From Acrasis kona (taxonomy: Eukaryota; Heterolobosea; Eutetramitea; Acrasida; Acrasidae), in contig JAOPGA020001475.1 in the NCBI GenBank assembly GCA_026419775.2, positions 58,114 to 122,113 of the forward strand: a stretch of DNA of 64,000 bases. Reading direction: 5' to 3'. The stretch's first letter is position 1. The number at the start of each line of letters is the position of its first letter. Positions 44,686 to 54,627 of the stretch are shown here, one piece after another. A model generated the notes under the pieces. That model had not been told where the DNA came from. It saw only the letters and a program-made list of their open reading frames with translations, and searched no databases. A program made the translations under genes and the position numbers.

Positions 44686-44881
44686 ACTACATATCTACCA
44701 ATATTCAGGTTTGATTAATTATTAATGTTACTGGTAGTTGGTGAGCTGCAATTACATTATCACTCGTGGGCACCTCATTAAGGAACATGTTATGTTGTTA
44801 ATTACAAAATCATTATTAAAGGCGGTATTTGTCAACGCATTGAGTTGTGCTTAAAGCTAACAAATGTATATAAAATACAGT

Positions 44882-45640
44882 TTATTTTCCAATATCAAAC
44901 AACAAGAATTCAGTGTTTGTTTCGGAGCCTCCAGTGATTTCTAATTTAGTGTCTGAAAAAGTTGTTCCTGTGACCAATAGTACATCACCTCCGGACAGAA
45001 CGTGCTCCTCTCCTAAACTATTGACTTTCAATTTAACATCAGGCGCTGTTGTGATTACTTGCAGTAATGCTTTTCTATTCTCTCTTACATCAAATTCAAC
45101 CTTCTTGTCCTTTTCGAGTATACTTGCTGATGTGTGAACGTCCTGATTGATCTTGATGCAACCTGCAGCCTCTCCTAGTGGCGACACTAATGGTCTCAGT
45201 TGATTCAATTTCATTTCGTCACTAAAGTGCTTGGTGGAATAAGATGGTTTAAGTCTTGACACCGATGGTTTCACCCAAATCTGTAGAAAATGAACAGTTT
45301 TGCTTGAATGTCTGTTGTATTCACTGTGGGAAATTCCTGTTCCTGCAGACGTGAACTGGATATCACCTCTTTTCAGAGTTTCAACGTTGTTCATACTGTC
45401 ACGATGTTCTAGTTCTCCAGAAACAATGTAGGAATAAATCTCATATTCTTGGTGGGGGTGAGTTCCGAAACCTTCCTTTGGTGTCACACGATCCTCATTG
45501 ATCACACGAAGAGAACCAAATCCCATCATTTGTGGATTGTGGTAGTTTGCAAAACTGAATGTATGATAAGAATCCAACCACCCATGGTATGCGTGTCCCC
45601 TCTCTTTTGACCTGATTACTTTGAGAATTGCTTTGCTCAT
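44882..45640 (-). CDS. Pirin-family bicupin
   Basis: A single exon of 252 residues from the ATG at 45640. The N-terminal cupin has the pirin metal-site pattern (FGTHPHQEYEIYSYI, GELEHRD), plus an HxE-type site in GISHSEYN. The segment GHAYHGWLDSYHTFSFANY is the YhhW/pirin start. Bacterial and plant relatives include quercetin 2,3-dioxygenases. Human pirin is an Fe-dependent nuclear cofactor. The C-terminal cupin has lost the metal residues, as in most of the family. The frame continues upstream of 45640 without ATG, so that part is taken as leader. Confidence 0.9.
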   Translation of the reverse strand: MSKAILKVIRSKERGHAYHGWLDSYHTFSFANYHNPQMMGFGSLRVINEDRVTPKEGFGTHPHQEYEIYSYIVSGELEHRDSMNNVETLKRGDIQFTSAGTGISHSEYNRHSSKTVHFLQIWVKPSVSRLKPSYSTKHFSDEMKLNQLRPLVSPLGEAAGCIKINQDVHTSASILEKDKKVEFDVRENRKALLQVITTAPDVKLKVNSLGEEHVLSGGDVLLVTGTTFSDTKLEITGGSETNTEFLLFDIGK

Positions 45641-45948
45641 TTTTTTAGTTTGTTGTTTGAGGGCGAAAGCACAACGCTTAAATGTGTTGTGCGGCCAAAT
45701 ATTACCCCGAAGCACAAGTAATTTACGCCGATCAACCAAAGTAAATTAAAACCAGAACCATAGTAGAAGCTTGCCTGGCAAGTGAAACAACTTGTGAATG
45801 TTTACTCTGAACTTTTATTAATTTTTTGTCAAAAAGGTCAATGATGATCAACCAAACAATTTAGAAGAAGTACGTTGTAAAAGAGACAAATTACAAAAAT
45901 TATAAGAATGATCACAACAACCACTTTGCCCATAATGTAAAATATATT
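45641..45948. other. Intergenic region
   Basis: Lies between two same-strand genes. It holds the pirin promoter region and the 3' end of the NDUFA8-like gene. No element recognised. Confidence 0.4.
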
Positions 45949-46441
45949 TTAATTGTTTTTTGGTTTCTCCTCTGGCTTTAATTTTTGGTATTGTTTAAGA
46001 CGGGGTGGTACAGCGAATGGGAATTCAATGCCCTATTATTGTAAGTAATTGTCCTTATTATGCATTATTGACGTACAAATTTCTCACTAGCACACGATTC
46101 GAAATCCAACCTTGTATCATAGCAATCTCTGAAGCTGAAATCTCTTTCTCTTAGACACTTCACATAAGAGGTAAACTTCGCATCACAACCATATTTAGGG
46201 TCCAAGTATAGGTTAGCTCTTAAGAATGTTGGATCTTCTATTTATACAAAACTTACAGAGCAAAATTGCATCTTCTAGCATCGATGGCTTCCGGCAAACA
46301 ACCTTCGGGGTCTGAATTATTATGTTTGCACTTGTAGTAATTTTGATGCTCTTCTTTACAGAAAGATCCGAGTCCACTTGCCAACCCAGCAATCACGGCG
46401 CTACTATCAATGCTAAAGACTTCTTCCTTCTTTCCGCCCAT
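45949..46441 (-). CDS. NDUFA8: NDUFA8-like twin-CX9C subunit of mitochondrial complex I
   Basis: Exons 46441-46257, 46218-46077 and 46032-45949 (introns 38 and 44 nt) give 136 residues. Four CX9C motifs form two CHCH hairpins: CKEEHQNYYKC and CLPEAIDARRC in exon 1, CDAKFTSYVKC and CYDTRLDFESC in exon 2. The N-terminal helix SSAVIAGLASGLGSFC and the paired CHCH arrangement are the NDUFA8/PGIV pattern. The tail (FAVPPRLKQYQ) comes from the third exon. The protein is expected in the intermembrane space, folded by the Mia40 disulphide relay, on the outer face of complex I. Other twin-CX9C proteins have two, not four, such motifs, which favours NDUFA8. Confidence 0.86.
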
Positions 46442-46640
46442 GTGTTCTGTCTGTATCACAAATTTATTAGTCAACTATTTGGTTGACCTAATCCATCACA
46501 AAAACAGATAGGTTACATCGTTAAATTTAAATTCCTCTGATGAATTACTCCAGGTCTTGCGCATTATGGATTATATTTTGAGTGTTAAATATTTTTATAT
46601 GTCTGTTTTTGCATTTTGTAATAACTCAACTTCAAAAAAG

Positions 46641-46898
46641 ATGAGAACCAACACCATTGCGATGGTTAAGCGGAAAACGGTTCCTTCAAACTATTCAGCA
46701 CCAGTGAAGAAAACAGAGGAAAAATCATCAACCACAACTTATGGAACAAGTACCCCGCTGACCACAAACAAAGATGCAACTTTTAGTGACGTTAAGGGAG
46801 ATACTGGTTTGTGGGGCAAAATCATGCAGCTCTTTATTACACCAGAAGAAAACAACGGGGAGCATAAGGCTTTAATTGGGGGCAGTAGGATTGCATGA
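46641..46898 (+). CDS. Small hypothetical protein (85 aa)
   Basis: From the ATG at 46641 (another at 46662), a hydrophilic Lys/Thr/Ser-rich protein ending in GLWGKIMQLFITPEEN and a Gly-rich tail. There is no signal peptide. The amphipathic Trp-containing segment near residue 60 could be a membrane or protein contact. The evidence is only an open frame with coding-like composition in a gap between divergent genes, so it may not be a gene. Confidence 0.35.
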   Translation: MRTNTIAMVKRKTVPSNYSAPVKKTEEKSSTTTYGTSTPLTTNKDATFSDVKGDTGLWGKIMQLFITPEENNGEHKALIGGSRIA

Positions 46899-47081
46899 TT
46901 TAATGCTTCTACTATTTCGGTTCCTCAAATTATATTGAGCGGTTGACGGTCACTTTCGTATTGAACCTCAAAGTTTGGGACATGCCACTTGATGTGAATA
47001 CCCCGCAAACAACCAGCCACAATAAACATTAATCTTCTTTTCAAAATTTAACTATTAACAAAAAGAATTACACAACAGAGT

Positions 47082-48234
47082 TTAATTACTAATAAGTTTG
47101 TACATGGCATTCTTTATACACTCTGACTCAAACAATTCCTTCTCGTCCATCCAATTAAATTTAGAGGCAGACCACACAACATTGCCCTCCTTGTGTATTC
47201 CACTAAAGACGGGATGCCTCATTGCCTCAACAGCTGTAATACGATCATGACCTTCAAAGCATAACATTTTTTGAAGCAGATCCACCAAAAGTGGATTATA
47301 TTTACATTTCATATCACTCAGCGAACACATGCTGGAATGCCCGTATAAATCTAAATTGGAGAAATGTTCATTAATTACAGTTCCTGTAACTCTCATCATG
47401 TCACAGATATAATCTTTGATTCCACCAACACCATCAAATAACACTTTTTTTAGGAGCATCTCTGCTAATATGCAACCCACGCTCCAGATGTCGCTATACA
47501 AGTCGACTGCAAGTGACATGAGTTCTTCTGGAGATGTGTAGCTTGCAGTGTTTTGAACATCAGCTGGAAGGGACGTGGAAGCCGGTCTAGCAGATTTCAA
47601 CCCCCTAACCTGCACAACGCCGTTACAATTTATTGTTATATTTTTCGGACACAAGGAGCCGTGCACAATGTCGGCACTATGCAAATATTGTACGGCACTT
47701 AATATTTGATACATGAAAGAAGTGATACGACGGTCATCTAATTTAGGGTTTTTTAACAGAATCTTTATACTGCCCACATCAGACAAGTCAGTTACAAAGT
47801 ACACGTCATGAAATTCTTTTTTCGACGTAGGACAGGGAATGTCAACTAACCTGCTAATGTTTGGGTGTTTGACAAATGAAAGGATTTGTGCCTCCCGATA
47901 TAGATTTAATTGTTTGTGAAAATCTATTGGGGTACTTTTCTCGTGGAAAACATTTGTGTGCTTCTTGATGTAAACCTTCTCCGAAGGGCTATCGTTTTTG
48001 TTGCTCTTCAATGTCCCTGAACTAGATTGAATGAGAAAATAAATTAAAGTGGTCATCGCACCATGTGACTTTTGATACACCACTCTCAATAATGCGCTGG
48101 AGTTTGTAGCTCTCAGAGAGCAGGAATGATTCCTGGTTTATTATTTGATTAACTGGTGACTCCTTGTACTTTGTGTGAACGCTCTTCTTGACCGGATCTA
48201 GTCTCAAGTGAATGTCTAGTCTCTCCTTCAGCAT
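47082..48234 (-). CDS. MAPK/CMGC-like pseudokinase
   Basis: Exons 48234-48062 and 48021-47082 (40-nt intron, split codon for Cys) give 370 residues. The kinase fold is complete (YLHSADIVHGSL, DIWSVGCILAEML, then LVDLLQKMLCFEGHDRITAVEAMRHPVF, the CMGC C-lobe). Key residues are lost. The Gly loop reads IESGVSKV, the HRD motif is HGS so the catalytic Asp is missing, and the DFG position reads VRGL without the metal Asp. The beta3 Lys (VYIKKH) and an altered APE (SPE) remain. Catalysis by the usual mechanism is not expected. It may be a scaffold or allosteric regulator. No fused domain is present. The N-terminus is a basic 50-residue extension. Confidence 0.82.
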
Positions 48235-48431
48235 TTTCTTTTTGACAATTTATTGAATCAGAACCTTAAAAAGGAGTTTATGAGTTATTTAAACAGGTCA
48301 GTTCAATTTCATAATTAGAAGCTCAGCCACAGTTGGCCCAACATGACATAGACCAACATAACAAATATTTATTTTGAAACTTTTCATAATTTCTACATAA
48401 ATTAACGCTCATTCTTTGTTTTAATTGTATG

Positions 48432-49177
48432 TCATGATATAATTGAATCACCTACACATATTACTTTAATATCACAATAGATGCACTTTGCACTACATTG
48501 CAAATGTTGAATTCTATAATCAAGCCTACACAAAGATTTATCACCAAGTGATATGTCAAGTTTTTTACATGAATGTTCGTACATTTTATTATCAACAATA
48601 AAAGTAGCCACTGATTCGAAACAACCTCTAATACCATAGCCAGATTTTGCGTCTAGTTTAAAGGACCAAAGTTCTTGGGAGCACTTAAAATCATGTTGTT
48701 CACAAGCATTAGCAGCGGTTGCTGTTATAACTTGTTTAGAACAGTGAAGTCTTATTGTGTTGATGATTTTAGACATGGACTGCTCGTCACTCTTGCTATT
48801 GATTCAATGTCACAAAACATATAAATCGAAATCTTACTTGTTATAAATCACAATAGCAGCTGCACATTTCCATATTGATTTTTTTCCGATATGCCACATT
48901 CTCTCAGACATGCACCTTACATTAATTTGAAAAGTATTAAGACCGACATTTATGGTCTTGCATAGAGCTAATGATTGCAGTGATGGGCAATTATCATATT
49001 TATCAGTTTTAAATCTCCGTGCAATCGTTTGTACTTCTGTATCTGAAACGTCTTCAGGGTAAAATTAACCTCAATAGTAAACATACTTGGACCTGCAAAT
49101 AATAGTACAGTAAATGATAGGGAGTACGGTTTCTGGTTTATGGTCCCACCCATGCAGTCTTCAACAACAATGTTCAT
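48432..49177 (-). CDS. Cys-rich protein with duplicated unknown domain
   Basis: Exons 49177-49087, 49042-48838 and 48795-48432 (introns 44 and 42 nt) give 219 residues. Two units of about 90 residues resemble each other. In unit 1, LCKTINVGLNTFQINVRC is followed by WHIGKKSIWKCAAAIVIYN. In unit 2, CEQHDFKCSQELWSFKL is followed by GCFESVATFIVDNKMYEHSC. Both have Cys - Trp - about 10 - Cys - AxxxxIV(D/Y)N spacing. The C-terminus adds CSAKCIYCDIKVIC. Conserved Cys suggests disulphides and a secreted or lumenal protein. A hydrophobic stretch near residue 22 (LSFTVLLFAG) may be part of a signal, but the true N-terminus may lie in a missed exon. Family not recognised. Confidence 0.62.
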
Positions 49178-49234
49178 TTCATCGATGGTCAAACAAACAA
49201 GAGTTGACTCAACTAAGATTACAAAATCAAATAT

Positions 49235-50278
49235 ATGAGCGAAACAGAACAATCAATTAGGCAGACTGATACAATCGATGTCAAGGAGCTGGACTTAACG
49301 GTGAAGCACTTAGGAAAAGGAGAATTTCAAATCAAAGTACCTGATAACTTCACCATAAAGGAGTTGAAGGATGAGTTAGAGAAACTCACCTCCGTTCGGA
49401 GTATACGCCAAAAAATTATTGGCTTGGAGCCGAAGTCTGGTGAGATCAAGAGAATCAAATTAAGTGACGATTGTACTTTAAGAGAGCTTGGAGTCAAGAG
49501 TAATCAAAAATTCACGCTTGTGGGGACTCCAGATGCATATATTATAAAGGATCCTCATGAATTAATGGGTCTTCCAGATGTGGTTAATGACCTTACAGAT
49601 GATTTCCAAACCACATCAGATGAGGATGTATTAGTCTATGCTGTTCAAGATCACGATCGCAACATGAGGGAGCTTGCCAGCAGATTATCAAAGGAAGTGC
49701 ACCTCATCAACGAACCGAGAAAAGGAAAAAAACTTTGCGTGATTGACATTGATTATACCATCTTTGATTGTAAGCAAACACACAACTATCAAGTAACCAC
49801 CGAGTTATTAAAGAGGCCTCATGTAGAAAGCTTCTTGACCAACGTGTATCAAAACTACGACATATGCTTCTGGTCCCAAACATCTTGGAGGTGGTTGGAG
49901 GCCAAACTAACCGAAATGAACATTCTAACGTCGCCCAACTACAAAGTGTCTTTTGTTCTTGACAAGGAAACAATGTTTGAGGTCACAAGCAGAGTGAGGG
50001 GAAAACTCAAAAAACATCATGTCAAGCCTCTACAATTCGTTTGGCAGAAATTTGGTCACTTGTGGAGTGCAAAAAACACTGTTCACATTGATGATCTCTC
50101 AAGGAACTTTGCAATGAACCCGAACAATGGAATTAAAGTAAGTGCTTTCAAGGACTGCGCCAATAATCGGGATGATAATGAGCTTGTTATTCTTTCAAAG
50201 TATTTGACTGACGTGGTCGCCAACTCACAAGATGTCAGAACTCTTGATATGAGACATTGGAAGAAATATTGTAAATAA
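49235..50278 (+). CDS. UBLCP1: Ubiquitin-like domain CTD phosphatase UBLCP1
   Basis: A single exon of 347 residues. Residues about 12-92 are a ubiquitin-like fold (IDVKELDLTVKHLG, then FTIKELKDELEKLT, then LVGTP). From residue 165 there is a HAD-type FCP1/SCP phosphatase with the DxDxT nucleophile motif in CVIDIDYTIFD, then FWSQTSWRWLEAKL, and a Lys/Asp late motif (TVHIDDLSRNF). UBLCP1 dephosphorylates proteasome-bound substrates and regulates 26S assembly in the nucleus. The catalytic motifs are intact. The start codons of this gene and the divergent Cys-rich gene (49177) are 57 bp apart, so they share a promoter region. Confidence 0.92.
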   Translation: MSETEQSIRQTDTIDVKELDLTVKHLGKGEFQIKVPDNFTIKELKDELEKLTSVRSIRQKIIGLEPKSGEIKRIKLSDDCTLRELGVKSNQKFTLVGTPDAYIIKDPHELMGLPDVVNDLTDDFQTTSDEDVLVYAVQDHDRNMRELASRLSKEVHLINEPRKGKKLCVIDIDYTIFDCKQTHNYQVTTELLKRPHVESFLTNVYQNYDICFWSQTSWRWLEAKLTEMNILTSPNYKVSFVLDKETMFEVTSRVRGKLKKHHVKPLQFVWQKFGHLWSAKNTVHIDDLSRNFAMNPNNGIKVSAFKDCANNRDDNELVILSKYLTDVVANSQDVRTLDMRHWKKYCK

Positions 50279-50615
50279 ATTATTGCTTCTCACAATCCAT
50301 CTAGAATGAATTTCAGGGTCTGTTCTGCAAGTTGTAGTCTACAATAGAACCTGTGTACCGTCATTGTAGCAAAATGCAAATTTAACATGACTACTTCTGC
50401 AAATTAGCGCTTTATAGGTAGTCAGTAGGCGCCCAGAATGGTTATTTCTTATTAGTATAAATAATTTACCATTATTAAAGTTTAACCACATGATAAGTAC
50501 GGAATTGTCAGGAACTAGAAAATAATTTCCGGATGGACGGTGGTTCCGGGAGAATTGTAAGACTTCAAATTACACAAACAGCAGGAACGTTTGTGTGCGT
50601 ATATATTAAACAGTC
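50279..50615. other. Intergenic region
   Basis: Lies between UBLCP1 and DnaJ. TATATATTAAAC at about 50600 could be the DnaJ TATA element. Weak heat-shock-like GAA/TTC blocks occur at about 50512-50530, too imperfect to claim. Nothing else seen. Confidence 0.35.
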
Positions 50616-51914
50616 ATGGGAGAGAACTTGTACGAAGTGTTAGGTGTTTCAAAGAATGCATCCCAGGATGACATAAAAAAGGCGTATAGAAAGAAGGCAT
50701 TCGAGTGGCATCCAGACAAACACGAGAACGAAAAGAGAGATGAGGCCCAAGAAAAGTTTAAAGATATAGCACACGCGTTCGAAGTGTTGAGCGATCAAAA
50801 AACAAGAGACATTTATGATCGTTACGGAGAGGAGGGACTGCAAAGAGGTGGAGGGGGATTCCACGACCCATCAGACCTCTTTTCACAATTCTTCGGTGGC
50901 GGAATGTTCGGCGGTGGACGCAGGGCACCAAGCGGTCCACAAAAGGGACAAGACATTACACACGCCCTAAAAGTGTCTCTAGAGGAACTGTATAATGGAA
51001 CCACAAAAAAAATCCGTGTCACACGAACAAGAAACTGTGGAGACTGTAAGGGAAGCGGGTCCACAAAACCTTCTGCCGTAGAAGAGTGCAAGGCCTGTAA
51101 GGGTAAGGGTAGGCGCGTGGAAATCCATCAACTTCAACCCGGCTTCGTCACACAACAAGTCGTCACCTGTAGCTCGTGCCAGGGGCAAGGAAAGACGGTC
51201 GATCCTAAATTCAAATGCAAAAAATGTAACGGCAAGCGCGTAGTAACCGACGTGACCACACTTGAGGTCCACATTGAGAAGGGAATGAGAGATAGACAGA
51301 ATATAGTGTTCCAAGGAGAGGCCGATGAGAAACCAGACGTAATACCTGGTGACATTGTGTTCGTGTTGCAACAAAAGCCACATGATGTGTTCGAAAGAGA
51401 TGGCACCGACTTGTATGTGAAAAAGAAGATCAACCTGCTCGAAAGCTTAACAGGCGTCGAGCACAAACTTAAACACTTGGACGGAAGAGTTTTACACATC
51501 AAGACAAAGAGCGGACAGATCATCAAACCCAATCAAGTATTGGAGGTCAGCAACGAGGGTATGCCCACTTATCGCAATCCATTCCAAAAGGGTGCACTTT
51601 TAATCAAGTTTGACGTAGAGTTCCCAGAATCCATTCCAGCAAACGTAGTCGGCCAGTTACAATCAATTCTACCTGCTAAGCCAAAGGCTGAACTACCAGT
51701 CATGAAGGAAAAACCAAAAAAGAAGGCGTCGAAAGATGATGACGAAGACGACGACGAGGATGAAGATCACCCAATGGTTGAGAACGTTACCTTAGTCGAA
51801 CCACGTTACGAAGAAAAATCGAATGGGTCCACATCGACGGGAAGTGCTTACGAAGAGGACGATGAGGATCATCACCATCACCACGGCCAACAAGCACAAT
51901 GTGCAACACAATAA
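50616..51914 (+). CDS. DNAJA: Type I DnaJ (Hsp40, Ydj1/DNAJA) with CaaX box
   Basis: A single exon of 432 residues. The J domain (1-70) has the HPD in [10 protein letters not shown] Gly/Phe-rich linker is followed by four CxxCxGxG-type zinc motifs ([32 protein letters not shown]) at about 138-210, then the two C-terminal beta domains. An acidic/His-rich tail ([13 protein letters not shown]) ends CATQ, a CaaX farnesylation box (Gln at the last position, as in yeast Ydj1 CASQ). It stimulates Hsp70 ATPase and holds non-native clients. Farnesylation would put it on ER or mitochondrial membranes. Its stop is 27 bp from the stop of the convergent WDR18 gene, so 3' ends must overlap. Confidence 0.95.
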   Translation: MGENLYEVLGVSKNASQDDIKKAYRKKAFEWHPDKHENEKRDEAQEKFKDIAHAFEVLSDQKTRDIYDRYGEEGLQRGGGGFHDPSDLFSQFFGGGMFGGGRRAPSGPQKGQDITHALKVSLEELYNGTTKKIRVTRTRNCGDCKGSGSTKPSAVEECKACKGKGRRVEIHQLQPGFVTQQVVTCSSCQGQGKTVDPKFKCKKCNGKRVVTDVTTLEVHIEKGMRDRQNIVFQGEADEKPDVIPGDIVFVLQQKPHDVFERDGTDLYVKKKINLLESLTGVEHKLKHLDGRVLHIKTKSGQIIKPNQVLEVSNEGMPTYRNPFQKGALLIKFDVEFPESIPANVVGQLQSILPAKPKAELPVMKEKPKKKASKDDDEDDDEDEDHPMVENVTLVEPRYEEKSNGSTSTGSAYEEDDEDHHHHHGQQAQCATQ

Positions 51915-51941
51915 AAAACACAATTTAAAAAAAATGCAAAT

Positions 51942-54251
51942 TTATTTTTTCTTGTTCTTTGAAAGTTCTTCGAGTCTACTCTTCAGAGCAATCTTTTTTC
52001 TTGTTCTTCTAATCCACTCCTGTTGCTCTTCCTCATCATTGACAGGCCCTGCATCATCATCATCATCATCCATAATGTTTAGTTTCCTCTTCTTGGTAAT
52101 GTTTCTAATCAAACTCTTGTCAAGATTTAATTTTGTCTTTGGTGCACTTTTAAGTTGATCCAAAACGTATTTAAAGTGCTTGATCTTTTCTAAACGTTTC
52201 TCATTCTTCGACGTGACATGATCTTTTTGAATGGATTCTTGGTCTTCTTCCTCTTCTGGCGTGAAATTAAACTTGAACTCGACTTGCTTGTTCTGATTCT
52301 TTTCCACTATTGGTTTCGAAGGTTTTTTTGATTTTTTGTCTTCTTCATCGGAACTTTCATTGTAATGGGTAAAGTAATGGCTTCCTCTGGGCTTATCGTT
52401 TTCTTCTTCTTGTTCGTCGTCTGAGGATGAAACTGGTTGTGTGGTTGCAAAGTCGGATCCAAGACTGACAACATTGATCTCTTCTTCGTCGTCATCATGA
52501 TCGTCGCCATCGTCTTCTTCTTGGATAAGTTCCTCGTCTTCAGAATCATTATCGTATTCTGCACCTCTGTAACGTTTTTCGTAATCTTCGTCAGAGTCAT
52601 CGTCGCTGCTTGATTGGTAATCGTCGGAAGGTATGTCGTTATTGTCTTGGAAAATGTTAACTCCAACTTTTTCGTCATCATCATCATCATCCTTGTTGAC
52701 AGTGTTGTCATAGTATCTAGTGGGGGTAGGCTTGACTGTCTTCTTTTTTTCTTGGGCTGATGCTAAAGTATGGACCAATTGATCTAATTCATCATTAAGA
52801 GCTCTTTGCTTCTCATTGGTCTCTTCTAATAGCTTGATCTTGTTCTTGAGCTTGGTGATCTTTTCGTCGTTCGATTTTGGTTGGGAATTCTTTGGTGCTA
52901 CCGTTCTTCTAGACTCGTGCCATGCAGCGGTCAACACGTCAAAGGTTTCTTCTTTTTGTAAAATATCAAAGTTCACACGGTCAACTGTGACCAAGTGTTG
53001 ATTTGATTCGGACAGCATGAACTTCTTGAAGGGCCTAGCGAGCGGGCGCGGTAGCTTTTGGACGTGCTTGCTCATGCTAAAGGTTACGGTTATTGAGTTT
53101 GAAACCTCAACGTCTGTCGCTCCAATCATGTGCTTTTTGAATGGATATAAAAGTTGTCCACTTCGTGTGTCCCATACTAATGCTCTTCCGTCTTTGCTGC
53201 AACTGGTCATGTACCTTCCATCTACTGTCAAACTAATGTCGTTGACTGCGTCGGTGTGTGCTGTGTAAGTGCGACATTTGTTACGGCGTGACGAGGATGT
53301 CTCTACGGAGATTGATTGTGTGCCCGTCATGGAAGTAGATGTACGTATGGCCACCGCACCTTGCTCTTCTGATGTTTCTATTTGAATGTTTATAATCAAC
53401 CATAAATGTATACTCACCATCATCGTCAGTAATAAAGGTTGGAACATTGGGGTACAAGTTGACCTCATAAATGTTACCATTTGCACACCCTGCTCTAATG
53501 ATGTGTTCACTAGAATCCACACAAACACAAAGTACGCCGCTTGGGAAAGTTATGCTGAGCAACTCAGTTGCAGTTGCGAGGTCGTGTATTTTGACTGTTC
53601 TGTCCAAAGATGTTGATATAATGTGTTTGAGTGTAACTTTAATGGATGATAAAGACAGGGCATGGGACGTGATGGAATGAAGGGGTGCAATTTTGCTGCT
53701 TGGATCGGTACGAACATCCAACAATCTGTACATGATAAAAAATGACGCGAGATCAAAACATACTCTGTTAATGAGAACACATAGATGATTGTGTCCGAAC
53801 CACCCGTTACTATGAACCCATTTTGAACCACGATACACTCGATAGCTCTTAAGTGAGCCTCGCAGCGCCGTATCAGTTCACCTGACGTCACATCCCAAAC
53901 ATAAATAGCACCACTCTCACTACCGCCAAAGCAATACTTTCCATAAGTTTCCACACAAGTAATTTTTTCTGCTAGAGAGCAGACATACAAAGGCTCCTCT
54001 CTTCTAATGTCATAAATGCTTATGCTTGGGCGGTCTATTTGAGCACAGACCAGATATTGTTGGTCCCTCATGTAGCATAATCCATTTTTTCTTGTTCTAT
54101 TCTTTTGAAGGGAACAAATTACTTCACCGTTTGTCACATTCCAAACGTGAGTGGTTGCGTTAGGGGATGTTGATATACACACATCCACTATATCCCTATA
54201 TTGAGGCTCATATAAGGAACTTATATTAGCTGAATTATCCACGCTGAACAT
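51942..54251 (-). CDS. WDR18: WDR18/IPI3-like WD40 protein with long acidic C-terminal extension
   Basis: Exons 54251-53764, 53725-53418 and 53377-51942 (introns 38 and 40 nt) give 743 residues. The WD40 half (about 1-380) contains TTHVWNVTNG, LVCAQIDRPSISIYDI, GSESGAIYVWDVTSGELIRRCEAHLRAIECI and TYTAHTDAVNDISLTVDGRYMTSCSKDGRALVWD. These are the IPI3/WDR18 propeller motifs. A helix AHTDA--KK--LPRPLARPFKKF precedes a coiled coil (about 430-470), as in WDR18, where it docks to Ipi1/Ipi2 in the Rix1 pre-60S export complex. Residues about 490-743 are very acidic (runs of Asp/Glu) with a basic end (KKRKLN, RRTRKKIALK). This is a 300-residue extension absent from the usual 430-residue WDR18. It probably works in 60S ribosome assembly. 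Confidence 0.82.
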
Positions 54252-54627
54252 GTTGTGTGAATACTCAAAATTCAAAAAGTGACTTGAACATGTTACAAAA
54301 AAGGTTCAACAAAATTATTAATCATAATTATGTAATGCAGAGGATCAAACCATTCCTTCTATCCCAGAATAAGTGGATATTCTATTTTGTTTGGCACGAA
54401 AACCTTCAGTCATAAATTTTACAAAGATAAGAGTCATCAACAAGTCAGAAAAATTATAATTTATTGAATGTGCCAAACAAGAAGAGAATTGTGATATTGA
54501 GGGAACTTGATAAATAGATGGTATATTAATTAGCAACGAGTACACAATAAATAATCCTGCTTCATGTATAGCTTGCCAGTCGAACTTCCAATAAACTATT
54601 ATTTAAAATACAGATAATCATTTTTTA
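54252..54627. other. Intergenic region
   Basis: AT-rich, promoter side of the WDR18-like gene. A 66-codon minus-strand frame at 54345-54545 is AT-rich and without features. Nothing convincing seen. Confidence 0.4.

Noticed and set aside
50505-50560. Heat-shock elements upstream of the DnaJ gene
   Set aside because: GAA and TTC blocks occur but their spacing does not fit the 5-bp alternating rule well enough to claim.
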